DNA of 64,000 nt from Cribrihabitans_A neustonicus (GCF_048820895.1 NZ_JBMERQ010000002.1:310001-374000); one strand, 5' to 3'. Positions 53,136 to 62,743 are shown, numbered from the stretch's first letter. Notes: generated by a model from the sequence alone, not told the origin. Made by a program: numbers and translations.

Positions 53136-53888
53136 ATGGCTAAGGCAGGCGCAAAGAAGAATAAATCCCAAGGCGGGACCAAGGGCAGTCCCAAGGGCAA
53201 GGCAAAAGCGGGCGGCAACGTGCTGCAGCGGCTGAAGCGCTGGCTCTTCAGGGCGGTGCTGGCGGTGGCGGCGCTATTCGTAGCGCTGGTGCTGCTGTTT
53301 TCCGTGGTGAACCCGCCGATCACCCATACCATCTGGGCCGAGCAGCGCCGCCTGGGCGAGGTCGACCGGATGTGGGTGCCGCTGGAGGAGATGGCGCCGG
53401 TGCTCGCGCGATCGGTGGTCGCCGCGGAGGATGCACGGTTCTGCCAGCACTGGGGCTTTGATGCGGCGGCGATCCAGGCGGCGATTGCCGCGGGCGGGCG
53501 GCGCGGCGGTTCCACCATCTCCCAGCAGGTGGTGAAGAACGTCTTCCTCTGGCAGGGCCGCAGCTGGCCGCGCAAGGTGCTGGAGACTCTGCTCACGCCG
53601 CTGGTGGAGGCGGTCTGGAGCAAGCGCCGCATCCTCGAAGTCTATCTGAACGTGGCAGAGATGGATGAAGGCGTGTTTGGTGCCGAGGCCGCGGCGCGGC
53701 GCTACTTCGGGGTCGGCCCGGAGGCGCTCACCGCGCGGCAGGCGGCGCTGATTGCGGCGGTGCTGCCTGACCCCAAGGACCGCTCGGCGCGCAGGCCCGG
53801 CGGTTTTACCCAACGGCGCGCCGCGCAGATCATGGACGGGGCGGCCACCATCCGCGCAGACGGGCGCGCGGCCTGTTTCGAGGATTGA
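53136..53888 (+). CDS. mtgA: monofunctional peptidoglycan glycosyltransferase MtgA
   Basis: MtgA, 250 residues, GT51 enzyme that polymerises lipid II into glycan strands. A basic K/G-rich N-terminus is followed by one membrane helix (about residues 38-60) and the periplasmic GT51 domain: SVVAAEDARFCQHWGFD (motif 1, catalytic Glu), GGSTISQQVVKN (motif 2), KRRILEVYLNVAEMDEGVFG (motifs 4-5). Unlike class A penicillin-binding proteins there is no transpeptidase domain. It is flanked by repeat copies A and B. Confidence 0.95.
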   Translation: MAKAGAKKNKSQGGTKGSPKGKAKAGGNVLQRLKRWLFRAVLAVAALFVALVLLFSVVNPPITHTIWAEQRRLGEVDRMWVPLEEMAPVLARSVVAAEDARFCQHWGFDAAAIQAAIAAGGRRGGSTISQQVVKNVFLWQGRSWPRKVLETLLTPLVEAVWSKRRILEVYLNVAEMDEGVFGAEAAARRYFGVGPEALTARQAALIAAVLPDPKDRSARRPGGFTQRRAAQIMDGAATIRADGRAACFED

Positions 53889-53969
53889 AGTTTTGCCCGC
53901 CGCAGGGCATTGCTGGAGCATCCGCCGCAACCCGTCCCGCAACCCGTTTTCAGGAGACTTCAGACGCCC

Positions 53970-54635
53970 ATGGCCCGCCTGTATCACGTCCCGCTTTCGC
54001 CTTTCTGCCGCAAGGTGCGTTTGTCGCTCGCGGAAAAGAAGATCGAGGTGGAGCTGGTCGAGGAGCGCTACTGGGAGCAGGACGCCGATTTCCTGCGCCG
54101 CAACCCGGCCGCGAAAATTCCGGTGGTGCGGCTGGACGGCAAGATGATGGCCGAAAGCGCGGCGATCTGCGAATACCTCGAGGAAACCCGCCCCGAGCCG
54201 CCGCTGATGCCGCGCGATGCCGAGGGCCGCTACGAGGTGCGCCGGCTGGTGAGCTGGTTCGATGACAAGTTCCACCACGAAGTGACCGCGAACCTGCTTT
54301 ATGAGCGGGTCAATAAGAAGATCACCGGCCAGGGCTACCCCGACAGCCGCAACGTGAAGGCCGGCGCCAAGGCGATCAAGTACCACCTGGACTACATGGC
54401 CTGGCTCCTCGATCACCGCCGCTGGCTGGCGGGCGACCAGATGACGCTGGCCGATTTTGCCGCTGCCGCGCACCTGTCATCGCTGGATTACATTTCGGAT
54501 GTGGACTGGAACCGCTCGGCGGTGGTGAAGGACTGGTACGCCAAGATCAAGTCGCGCCCGGCCTTCCGCTCCATCCTTGCCGACCAGGTGCCGGGCTTCC
54601 GCCCGCCCCCGCATTACGCCGACCTCGATTTCTGA
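53970..54635 (+). CDS. glutathione S-transferase family protein
   Basis: A 221-residue GST. The thioredoxin-fold N-terminal domain has LYHVPLSPFCRKVRLSLAEK (residues 4-23, with Ser and Cys as possible active-site residues), the cis-Pro motif KIPVVRLDG and the Glu-Ser motif MAESAAICEYLEE. The helical C-terminal domain contains WLAGDQMTLADFAAAAHL. The substrate is unknown. The ATG at 53970 (MARLYHVPLS) follows AGGAGAC; the longer frame is not plausible. It lies 81 bases after mtgA and just before repeat copy B. Confidence 0.9.
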   Translation: MARLYHVPLSPFCRKVRLSLAEKKIEVELVEERYWEQDADFLRRNPAAKIPVVRLDGKMMAESAAICEYLEETRPEPPLMPRDAEGRYEVRRLVSWFDDKFHHEVTANLLYERVNKKITGQGYPDSRNVKAGAKAIKYHLDYMAWLLDHRRWLAGDQMTLADFAAAAHLSSLDYISDVDWNRSAVVKDWYAKIKSRPAFRSILADQVPGFRPPPHYADLDF

Positions 54636-54640
54636 TAGAA

Positions 54641-54715
54641 CGGGGGAAGGGGCGCTGCCCCTCTTGGGCCCTTGGCCCAATTCACCCCGGGGTATTTCGG
54701 GTCAGAAAGTAGCTG
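54641..54715 (+). repeat. dispersed intergenic repeat, copy B
   Basis: Begins CGGGGGAAGGGGCGCTGCCCC (a GGGGC-GCT-GCCCC hairpin), then CTCTTGGGCC, AATTCACCCCGGGGTATTT and GGGTCAGAAAGTAGCTGG. Its right end supplies the GGAAG ribosome-binding site of queG. Copies A (inverted) and C (direct, diverged) share the GGGTATTT...GGTC.GAAAGT end. Confidence 0.7.
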
Positions 54716-54722
54716 GAAGACG

Positions 54723-55763
<1,041 letters not shown>

Positions 55764-55834
55764 CGCAAACGGGATGGACGGGCGCGGCGGAGGCGTTAGA
55801 CCGGATCTGCGGACAGAGCTGAGAAGGGACGGGC

Positions 55835-57841
55835 ATGGCGCTTTTGCTGGGGGTGGATACGGGCGGAACCTATACGGATGCGGTGCTGATCCGGGACGAG
55901 AAGGAAGTTGTTGCTTCGGCCAAGGCGCTGACCACGCGGGGCGATCTGGCGGTCGGCGTCGGCGGGGCGATCCGGGCGGTGCTGGAGCAGTCGGGCGCGG
56001 CGCCCGCAGATGTGTCGCTGGCGGCGCTGTCGACCACGCTTGCGACCAATGCGCTGGTCGAGGGCCAGGGCGGCCGGGTGGCGCTGATCTATATCGGGTT
56101 TGCCGAGGCGGACCTTGACCGGCACGGTCTGCGCGAGGCCTTGAAGGGCGATCCGGCCCTGGTGCTGGCGGGCGGGCATACTCACGCGGGCAGTGAAGCG
56201 GCACCGCTGGACGCGGCGGCGCTGGAAGCCTTCCTGCGCATCGAGGGGCCGGGAGTGTCCGGTTTTGCCGTTGCCGGGGTCTTTGCCACCCGCAATCCGG
56301 CGCATGAGATGGAGGCAGCGCGGATCATCCACGAGATGACCGGCGCGCCGGTCACCTGCTCGCATCAGCTCTCGGCCAAGCTGAACGGGCCGAAACGGGC
56401 GCTGACCGCGGTGCTGAACGCGCGGCTGATCGGGATGATCGACCGGCTGATCGGGCGGGCGCAGGACACGCTGCGCGACCTCGGGATTGCGGCGCCGATG
56501 ATGGTAGTGCGCGGCGACGGCGCGCTGATGAGCGCAAGCCAGGCGCGGGAGCGGCCGATCGAGACCATTCTATCGGGGCCTGCCGCTTCGATCGTGGGCG
56601 CGCGCTGGATGACCGGCGCGGAGGAGGCATTGGTCAGCGACATTGGCGGCACCACAACCGATGTGGCGCTGATCCGCGGCGGCAAACCCGCGATTGATCC
56701 GGGCGGCGCGCAGGTCGGCGGCTTCCGCACTATGGTGGAGGCCGTGGCGATGCGCACCACCGGCCTTGGCGGCGACAGCGAGGTGCACCTGAACACCAGC
56801 GGGCTGGAGGGCGGGCTGCGGCTGGGGCCGCGGCGGCTGGTGCCGGTCTCGCTGGTGGCGATGGACGCGCCGGAGGTGGTGCATGGCGCGCTCGACGCGC
56901 AGCTAAGTGCCACCGCGCCGGGCGAATACGACGGCCGCTTCGTGCGCGCTGTACCCGGCCTGCCGGTGGCGGGGCTGAGCGAGCGGGAGGCGGCGCTGCT
57001 GGCGCGGATCGGCATGCATGTGCACCCGTTGGGAGAGATCCTGCGCACGCGGATGGAGCAGGGCGCGCTGGCCCGGCTGGTCGACCGCGGGCTGGTTCAG
57101 GTGGCAGGGGTCACGCCCTCGGATGCGAGCCATGTGCTGGGCCGGGTCTCGGCCTGGGACGCGGGCGCAGCGGAAAAGGCGCTGTCGCTGTTTGCCCGCC
57201 GCCGGGTCGGCAGTGGCGAACGGGTAGCGGCGGATGCCGCAGCACTTGCTCAGATGATTGTCGACCAGCTCACCGAACAGACCGCGCTCACCCTGCTGGA
57301 GGCCGCCTTCGCCGAGGAGGGCGGGGCGTTTGGCCTGCCGCCGGAGCAGCTGGCACGGCACGTGCTGCTGCAGAAGGGGCTCGCCAGGCATCGCGGACTG
57401 CTGGCTCTGGATGCGGCGCTGAACGCCGATGTGGTGGGGTTGGGGGCCTCGGCTCCGAGCTATTACCCGGCGGTGGGCAAGCGGCTGCATTGCAGGATGA
57501 TCCTGCCGGAGCACGCAGGCGTCGCCAATGCCATCGGTGCGGTGGTGGGCCGGGTCACCATGCGGCGCAGCGGGTCGGTCACCGCACCTGCCGAAGGCCG
57601 TTTCCGGGTGCATCTGGAGAGCGGGCCGGAGGATTTCACCGCCGCCGAAGATGCGCTGGCAGCGCTGGAAGCGGCTTTGTCGGGGGAGGCCCGCGCGGCG
57701 GCGGAGGCGGCGGGCGCCGACGACATCCACCTGCACGTGGAGCGCGATATCCGGGTGGCCCAGGTGGAGGCGCGGGAGGTCTTCGTCGAGGCGGCGCTGA
57801 CGGTGGAGGCGAGCGGGCGGCCGAGGGTGGCCTTGGGCTGA
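55835..57841 (+). CDS. hydantoinase/oxoprolinase A-like ATPase
   Basis: A 668-residue protein of the HyuA/5-oxoprolinase N-terminal family. The N-terminus GVDTGGTYTDAVLI and the VSDIGGTTTDVALIRGG block (near 267) are the actin-fold ATP-binding motifs. The family ATP-dependently opens hydantoins or oxoproline, usually with a HyuB partner; none is adjacent, so it may act alone or be a different ATP-dependent amidase or carboxylase subunit. The ATG at 55835 follows GAAGGGACGGGC. It lies 71 bases after queG. Substrate not deducible. Confidence 0.88.
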   Translation: MALLLGVDTGGTYTDAVLIRDEKEVVASAKALTTRGDLAVGVGGAIRAVLEQSGAAPADVSLAALSTTLATNALVEGQGGRVALIYIGFAEADLDRHGLREALKGDPALVLAGGHTHAGSEAAPLDAAALEAFLRIEGPGVSGFAVAGVFATRNPAHEMEAARIIHEMTGAPVTCSHQLSAKLNGPKRALTAVLNARLIGMIDRLIGRAQDTLRDLGIAAPMMVVRGDGALMSASQARERPIETILSGPAASIVGARWMTGAEEALVSDIGGTTTDVALIRGGKPAIDPGGAQVGGFRTMVEAVAMRTTGLGGDSEVHLNTSGLEGGLRLGPRRLVPVSLVAMDAPEVVHGALDAQLSATAPGEYDGRFVRAVPGLPVAGLSEREAALLARIGMHVHPLGEILRTRMEQGALARLVDRGLVQVAGVTPSDASHVLGRVSAWDAGAAEKALSLFARRRVGSGERVAADAAALAQMIVDQLTEQTALTLLEAAFAEEGGAFGLPPEQLARHVLLQKGLARHRGLLALDAALNADVVGLGASAPSYYPAVGKRLHCRMILPEHAGVANAIGAVVGRVTMRRSGSVTAPAEGRFRVHLESGPEDFTAAEDALAALEAALSGEARAAAEAAGADDIHLHVERDIRVAQVEAREVFVEAALTVEASGRPRVALG

Positions 57842-57869
57842 ACCCAAAGGCTGTTTGGTGGCCGGGATT

Positions 57870-57928
57870 TCCCTTGGAAAACCGGGGCCTCCGGCGCGGG
57901 TATTTGCGGTCGGAAAGTGGCATGAAGT
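57870..57928 (+). repeat. dispersed intergenic repeat, copy C (diverged)
   Basis: After CCTTGGAAAACCGGGGCCTCC it has GCGGGTATTTGCGGTCGG and AAAGTGGCATGAAG, aligning with the right end of copy B (GGGTATTTCGGGTCAGAAAGT). The left half is shorter and different. It lies right after the hydantoinase-like gene. Confidence 0.5.
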
Positions 57929-57975
57929 CCCGCGGGCCCGGCGGCGTGGTGCTGGCGGCCGCCGGGACGGGAACG

Positions 57976-58001
57976 CAAAAGCCCCGCCGGTGAGGGCAGG
58001 A
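57976..58001 (-). terminator. terminator of msrB-msrA
   Basis: On the minus strand CCTGCC (58000-57995) and GGCGGG (57988-57983) form a 6-bp stem with one G-U pair, followed by GCTTTTG. It is 21 bases after the msrA stop. A modest terminator. Confidence 0.45.
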
Positions 58002-58021
58002 CTTCGTGGGTTTCAGCCAAG

Positions 58022-58537
58022 TTATTCCGCCGCGGCGCCGCGTTTGGGGAGCACCCAGTCGGGGCGCGGGAAGTGGCAGGTGTAGCCGTTCGGCAGGCGC
58101 TGCAGGTAGTCCTGATGCTCTGCCTCGGCCTCCCAGAAGTCGCCCGCGGGGGCCAGCTCGGTCACTACCTTGCCGGGCCACAGGCCGGAGGCCTCGACAT
58201 CGGCGATGGTGTCCTCGGCCACCTTTTTCTGGGTCTCGTCCACGTAAAAGATGGCGGAGCGGTAGCTTTCGCCGATGTCATTGCCCTGACGGTTCGGTGT
58301 GGTCGGGTCGTGGATCTGGAAGAAGAACTCCAGCATCTCCCGGAAGGAGGTGACCGCGGGATCGTAGATGATCTCGATCGCCTCGGCATGGCTGCCGTGG
58401 TTCCTGTAGGTGGCGTCGCGGACGTCTCCGCCGGTGTAGCCGACGCGGGTGCTGATCACGCCGGGGCGCTTGCGGATGAGCTCCTGCATGCCCCAGAAAC
58501 AGCCGCCTGCCAGGACGGCGCGTTCGGTCTTGCTCAT
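58022..58537 (-). CDS. msrA: peptide-methionine (S)-S-oxide reductase
   Basis: MsrA, 171 residues, repairs S-methionine sulfoxide. The catalytic motif GGCFWGMQ is at residues about 12-19, and VGYTGGDVRDATYRN and EAEHQDYLQR are conserved blocks. The ATG at 58537 overlaps the msrB stop as ATGA; the longer frame upstream is the antiparallel-frame shadow of msrB. Coupling to msrB gives both stereospecific repair activities together. Confidence 0.96.
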   Translation of the reverse strand: MSKTERAVLAGGCFWGMQELIRKRPGVISTRVGYTGGDVRDATYRNHGSHAEAIEIIYDPAVTSFREMLEFFFQIHDPTTPNRQGNDIGESYRSAIFYVDETQKKVAEDTIADVEASGLWPGKVVTELAPAGDFWEAEAEHQDYLQRLPNGYTCHFPRPDWVLPKRGAAAE

Positions 58538-58983
58538 TTCACGGTCTCCACTTGGTCCTTGTAGGCGCCATAGCCCTCCGCCTCCATGTCGTCCAGATGC
58601 ACGAAGCGCAGTGACGCGGAATTGATGCAGTAGCGCAGGCCGCCGCGGTCCGCCGGGCCGTCGGGGAAGACGTGGCCGAGGTGGCTGTCGCCATGGGTGG
58701 AGCGGACCTCGGTCCGGATCATGCCAAGGCTGCGGTCCTCCAGTTCCTGGATATGGGCGGCTTCGATCGGCTTTGTGAAACTGGGCCAGCCGCAGCCCGA
58801 TTCGTATTTGTCCGAAGAGGCAAACAGCGGCTCGCCCGAAACGATGTCGACGTAGATGCCAGGTTCCTTGTTGTAAAGCAGCTTGCCGGTGCCAGGGCGT
58901 TCGGTGCCCGCGTTCTGGGTGACGTGGTATTCTTCCTCGGAGAGGGTGGCGATGACGTCCGGGTTTTTGGTGTATTTCGGCAT
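58534..58983 (-). CDS. msrB: peptide-methionine (R)-S-oxide reductase
   Basis: MsrB, 149 residues, repairs R-methionine sulfoxide. The conserved SGCGWPSF block (near 62-69) and catalytic Cys in RYCINSASLRF (near 119-129) are present. The two CxxC zinc motifs of the E. coli type are absent, so this is the non-zinc type that probably uses Cys of SGCGWPS as the resolving residue. The ATG at 58983 follows AGGACACC. It is first of the msrB-msrA pair. Confidence 0.95.
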   Translation of the reverse strand: MPKYTKNPDVIATLSEEEYHVTQNAGTERPGTGKLLYNKEPGIYVDIVSGEPLFASSDKYESGCGWPSFTKPIEAAHIQELEDRSLGMIRTEVRSTHGDSHLGHVFPDGPADRGGLRYCINSASLRFVHLDDMEAEGYGAYKDQVETVK

Positions 58984-59083
58984 GGTGTCCTCCCGCCTGT
59001 TCGCGCATGTGCAGAAGATGGGGCGCCTCGGCGCAATTGCAACGCCCGGTTCAGGGTGCTCGCGGAGCCGTGGCTAAGCCTGC

Positions 59084-59647
59084 TTACATCCGGAAGGCGG
59101 CAGCGAGGGGCTCGGCCAGCTGGAACTCTTCAAGCACCCGGGCGCGCGCCCCGGGCGACATCTTGCGGGCGGTCTTGGCGACGATGCGCTGCACCTTGTC
59201 CTCGGGGTGTTTGGCAGCGAAGGGGGCGAAATACCATTTGAGGAAGGTAAAACAGGCAATGTCCTCAAGCGCCTGCACCTCGGGGTCGCGCTTGATGCCT
59301 TCCTTGCGCAGCATGCGGGCGGCGGCCTGCTGCTCTTCCGCGCCGTAGCCTGCATCGCGCATCAGGCCGGTGACCAGTTCGGCGTGGTGGCGGGCCTCGG
59401 CCTGGCGCCAGGCGAGGTAGCCGGCGCGGCCCTCGGGGAAGGCCTCGCGGGCCAGCTTCCAGCGTTCCACATGCTGGCCGCGGGCGGCGATCTGCAGCGG
59501 CTCGGAGGCTGCGGGAGAGAGCCGCGCCTGTTCCTCGCTCATCCGGCGGCCATAAAGCAGGGCCGCGGGCTGGCCGTCTTCCAAGTTGGGGTCCTTGGCA
59601 TTGGCAGCGTCGATCGCTTCCAGCACCTGGGTCAGTTGCGCGCTCAT
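59084..59647 (-). CDS. DUF4202 domain protein
   Basis: A 187-residue cytoplasmic protein of the DUF4202 family, function unknown. Conserved-looking blocks are IDAANAKDPN, AARGQHVERWKLAREAFPEGRAGYLAWR (quoted in part: GQHVERWKLAREAFPEGR), EARHHAELVTGLM and LEDIACFTFLKWYF. The His and Asp/Glu residues (QHVERW, RHH, ED) are spaced as in HD-type metal hydrolases, which is suggestive only. It has no signal peptide or membrane segment. It lies between msrB and the EamA gene in the same direction but with gaps of about 100 bases on each side. Confidence 0.8.
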   Translation of the reverse strand: MSAQLTQVLEAIDAANAKDPNLEDGQPAALLYGRRMSEEQARLSPAASEPLQIAARGQHVERWKLAREAFPEGRAGYLAWRQAEARHHAELVTGLMRDAGYGAEEQQAAARMLRKEGIKRDPEVQALEDIACFTFLKWYFAPFAAKHPEDKVQRIVAKTARKMSPGARARVLEEFQLAEPLAAAFRM

Positions 59648-59736
59648 CTCTCTGGGTCTCCTGCCGGGTCTTCACGGGCAGGGTAGGGCGGATCGCATGG
59701 GCTGCGCAATGGGTCGCACGCCGCCAGGCATGCGCG

Positions 59737-60648
59737 TCAGCCCGCTTCCGCCGCGGCGGAGGGCGCTGCCGGCGGTTTTCCCGGTCTGGGCTGGCGCGAG
59801 AGCTGCACCGCGAGGATGCCCGCGGTCACCACCGCCACCCCCAGCATGTCCAGAAGGCCCAGCCGCTCGCCCAGCAGCAGCGCCGCGATGGCCACACCGA
59901 ACACAGGGTTCAGGAAGTGGAACGTGGCGGCGCGTACCGGCCCGATGCGGTTCAGGAGCAGCACCCAGATGAAAGTCGCAAGCAGCCCCGGCACCAGCGT
60001 GGTGTAGGTGAAGGCGGCCGCAAGGCGCAGGCTGGGGCGGATGAAGATGTCTTCCGCGAGGGGGGCGGCGGCGAACAGCAGCGCGGAGCCGATCAGCATC
60101 TGCAGCCCCACCACCATCATGTAATTCCCGCCGGAGGTAGCGCCGCGCAGGGCAAGGGTCGCCGCCGCCAGCGCCAGTACCCCGATGCCGCAGAGCGCGA
60201 CGCCCAGAAGGTCCGCGCCGGCACCGAGCCGGGTGCCCATGATCAGCGCCACCCCGGCCGTGCCGGCCATCAGCCCCGCGATGCCCAGGGGCCGCAGGCG
60301 CTCGCCGAACATGAGCCAGCTTGCCAGTGCCACCAGCAGCGGCATAGTGGAGGCGATGATGGCGGCGAGCGAGGCCTCGATCCACTGCATCGCCACGAAG
60401 TTCAGGCCGAGGTAGAGCGCGTTCTGGCAGATCCCGAAGATCACCGTGGCGCGCCATTGGCCGGGGGTCAGCCGCCAGCTTTGGCCCAGGGCGCGGGCAA
60501 TCGCGACGCCGATCAGGCCGGAAATCAGGAAGCGCACCGCCAGCGAGAACAGCGGCGAGGCGTCCTGCACGATGATCCGCGCCGAGGTGAAGGCGGAGGA
60601 CCACATCAGGGCAAAGGCCAGCCCCATCGCAACTGCGCGCATGTCCAT
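59737..60648 (-). CDS. EamA/DMT-family transporter
   Basis: A 303-residue membrane protein with ten hydrophobic helices arranged as two EamA repeats: the first has WSSAFTSARIIVQDASPLFSLAVRFL, quoted in part as WSSAFTSARIIVQD, and the second has TLVPGLLATFIWVLLLNRIGP (TYTTLVPGLLATFIWVLL). This is the drug/metabolite exporter family (RhaT/YdcZ-like), which often exports amino acids or metabolites. The substrate is unknown. The ATG at 60648 follows GGGAGAGACAGC. Confidence 0.88.
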   Translation of the reverse strand: MDMRAVAMGLAFALMWSSAFTSARIIVQDASPLFSLAVRFLISGLIGVAIARALGQSWRLTPGQWRATVIFGICQNALYLGLNFVAMQWIEASLAAIIASTMPLLVALASWLMFGERLRPLGIAGLMAGTAGVALIMGTRLGAGADLLGVALCGIGVLALAAATLALRGATSGGNYMMVVGLQMLIGSALLFAAAPLAEDIFIRPSLRLAAAFTYTTLVPGLLATFIWVLLLNRIGPVRAATFHFLNPVFGVAIAALLLGERLGLLDMLGVAVVTAGILAVQLSRQPRPGKPPAAPSAAAEAG

Positions 60649-60789
60649 GCTGTCTCTCCCGCCTGCTGCCGTATCGTGGCGGGCGGAGCATCGGGGAAAC
60701 CGGGGGCGGGCGCAAGCCGGGCGGATGAATTAGCTGCGAGGCCGGCCGCCGCCAATAACTGGGAGGGGCGTAATGTTCCGGCCCGCCGC

Positions 60790-60819
60790 AAAAGAAAAGG
60801 GCCGCCCGGCAGGCAGCCC
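60790..60819 (-). terminator. intrinsic terminator of the HU gene
   Basis: On the minus strand GGGCTGCC (60819-60812) pairs with GGCGGCCC (60806-60799), one G-U pair, 5-base loop, then CTTTTCTTTT. It lies 27 bases after the HU stop. Confidence 0.8.
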
Positions 60820-60846
60820 TGACTGGGATACGGCGGGAAAGCCGGA

Positions 60847-61134
60847 TCAGCCGTTCACGCTGTCCTTCAGCGCCTTGGCGATGGTCATCTTCACCACCTT
60901 GTCGGCTTCTTTGGTGAACTTCTCGCCGGTGGCAGGGTTGCGCACCTCGCGCTCGGGGCGCTCGCGGCAGTAGATCTTGCCGACGCCCGGCAGGGTCACG
61001 GCGCCGCCGTTGGACACTTCGCGGGTGATCAGCGCGCAGACGGCTTCCAGAGCGGCGCCTGCGGTCTTCTTATCGCTGCCCATTTCCTCAGCCAGCGCTG
61101 CGACGAGCTGGGTTTTGGTCATCGGTTTGGACAT
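60847..61134 (-). CDS. HU-family DNA-binding protein
   Basis: A 95-residue nucleoid protein of the HU/IHF family. The N-terminal helices (MTKTQLVAALAEEMGSDKKT), the GGAVTLPGVGKI strand and the arm RERPEREVRNPATGEKFT, which contains the conserved RNPxTG that wedges into DNA, are all present. HU bends and compacts DNA. The ATG at 61134 follows AAGGAGAGC. Several HU/IHF paralogues exist in this group, so a symbol such as hupB is not assigned. It has its own terminator. Confidence 0.93.
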   Translation of the reverse strand: MSKPMTKTQLVAALAEEMGSDKKTAGAALEAVCALITREVSNGGAVTLPGVGKIYCRERPEREVRNPATGEKFTKEADKVVKMTIAKALKDSVNG

Positions 61135-61205
61135 TCTTAGCTCTCCTTAAAACTGCCCGAACTGTGGGGCCTCAATGCGAGACTCTATCGTTATGTGGTG
61201 GGGTA

Positions 61206-61221
61206 ACACAACTTGTTGTGT
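61206..61221. promoter_or_regulatory. dyad upstream of the HU gene
   Basis: ACACAA (61206-61211) and TTGTGT (61216-61221) form a perfect 6-base inverted repeat around CTTG. On the minus strand TTGTGT could be the -35 element, with GATAGA as a weak -10 about 16 bases on. It lies 72-87 bases upstream of the HU start. Confidence 0.4.
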
Positions 61222-61276
61222 CGCCCGTGAAGACGAAATAAGGCAAATTTCCCCGGAAATTCGCGAAAATCTGCCT

Positions 61277-62743
61277 TTAGAGGAAGGCGGTTTCGTCGAA
61301 GGAGCGCAATTTGCGGCTGTGCAGACGCTCCAGCGGCATGCCGCGCAGCCGCTCCATTGCCCTTATGCCGATCTGCAAATGGCGCGCAACCTGGGTTCGG
61401 TAGAAATCCGACGCCATGCCCGGCAGCTTCAGTTCTCCGTGCAGCGGTTTGTCCGAAACGCACAGCAGCGTGCCGTATGGCACCCGGAAGCGGTAGCCGT
61501 TGGCGGCGATGGTGGCGCTTTCCATGTCGAGCGCAATGGCGCGGGACTGGCTCAGCCGCTGCACCGGGCCGGACTGGTCCCGGAGCTCCCAGTTGCGGTT
61601 GTCAATGGTGGCGACGGTGCCGGTGCGCATGATCCGCTTGAGGTCGTAGCCCTCGAATTCGGTCACTTCTTCCACTGCCTCCTCCAGCGCGACCTGGATT
61701 TCCGCCAGCGCCGGGATCGGGGTCCAGATCGGCAGATCGTCGTCGAGCACGTGGTCCTCGCGCAGGTAAGCATGGGCGAGCACGAAGTCCCCCAGCGCCT
61801 GGGTGTTCCTGAGCCCCGCGCAATGGCCCACCATCAGCCAGGCATGCGGGCGCAGCACGGCGATGTGGTCGGTGGCGGTCTTGGCGTTCGAGGGGCCGAC
61901 ACCGATGTTGACAAGGGTGATGCCGTTCCCGTCCTCGCGCTTGAGGTGGTAGGTCGGCATCTGCGGCAGCTTTAAGCTGAGCGGGATCTCGGCTTCCGGG
62001 TCGGTGATCTCATAATCGCCGGTGCTGACGAAGCTGGTATAGCCCGAAGCCGGATCCGCGAGCTGGCTGCGGGCAAAAGTTTCGAACTCGGAGACGTAGA
62101 ACTGGTAGTTCGTGAACAGAACGTGGTTCTGGAAATGTTCGGCGCTGGTGGCGGTATAGTGGCTGAGCCTTGCCAGCGAGTAATCGATGCGCTGGGCGGT
62201 GAACAGCGACAGCGGGCCGGTGCCGTTGGCGGGCTGGAAGGTGCCGTTGACGATGTCGTCATTGGTGGTCGACAGGTCCGGCACATCGAAGACGTCGCGC
62301 AGGGTGAAGCCCGCGGCACCCTCCTGCGGGACCGTAAGGTCGGGGCGGGAAGCGACCGCAAAATGCACCGGGATCGGCGTGCCGGAAACTCCGATGGTGA
62401 CCGGCTGGCCGTGGTTGCGGATCAGCAGGCCGATCTGCTGGATCAGGTAGTTTCGGAACAGGTCCGGCCGGGTCACCGTGGTGGCATAGGTGCCGGGGGC
62501 GGAGACATGGCCGAAGCTGAGGCGGCTGTCCACCTGCGCGTAGGTCGAGGTGGTGAAGCGGATCTCCGGGTAGTAGGCGCGGATGCGCTGGTTGTCCGGC
62601 GCGCCGTCCGCCATCGCCCGCATGAATTCGTCACACAGGAAGCCGGTGGCCTGGGCATAAAGCAGCTGCAGCCGGTCCACCGCCTCGGCGGCGTCGGTGA
62701 AGCTTTCGGTGTCCGGGTGGCCGGGGTGTTTGGTGGTTATCAT
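61277..62743 (-). CDS. amn: AMP nucleosidase
   Basis: Amn, 488 residues, hydrolyses AMP to adenine and ribose-5-phosphate. The N-terminal Amn-type domain (about 1-170, YYPEIRFTTSTYAQVDSRLSFG in part: RFTTSTYAQVDSRLSFG) precedes the nucleoside-phosphorylase-like domain (about 270-480) with VNIGVGPSNAKTATDHIAVL and ALDMESATIAANGYRFRVPYG (quoted in part). The ATG overlaps the adenine deaminase stop as ATGA, so adenine released by this enzyme is made beside the enzyme that deaminates it. The C-terminus ends FDETAFL. Confidence 0.95.
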   Translation of the reverse strand: MITTKHPGHPDTESFTDAAEAVDRLQLLYAQATGFLCDEFMRAMADGAPDNQRIRAYYPEIRFTTSTYAQVDSRLSFGHVSAPGTYATTVTRPDLFRNYLIQQIGLLIRNHGQPVTIGVSGTPIPVHFAVASRPDLTVPQEGAAGFTLRDVFDVPDLSTTNDDIVNGTFQPANGTGPLSLFTAQRIDYSLARLSHYTATSAEHFQNHVLFTNYQFYVSEFETFARSQLADPASGYTSFVSTGDYEITDPEAEIPLSLKLPQMPTYHLKREDGNGITLVNIGVGPSNAKTATDHIAVLRPHAWLMVGHCAGLRNTQALGDFVLAHAYLREDHVLDDDLPIWTPIPALAEIQVALEEAVEEVTEFEGYDLKRIMRTGTVATIDNRNWELRDQSGPVQRLSQSRAIALDMESATIAANGYRFRVPYGTLLCVSDKPLHGELKLPGMASDFYRTQVARHLQIGIRAMERLRGMPLERLHSRKLRSFDETAFL

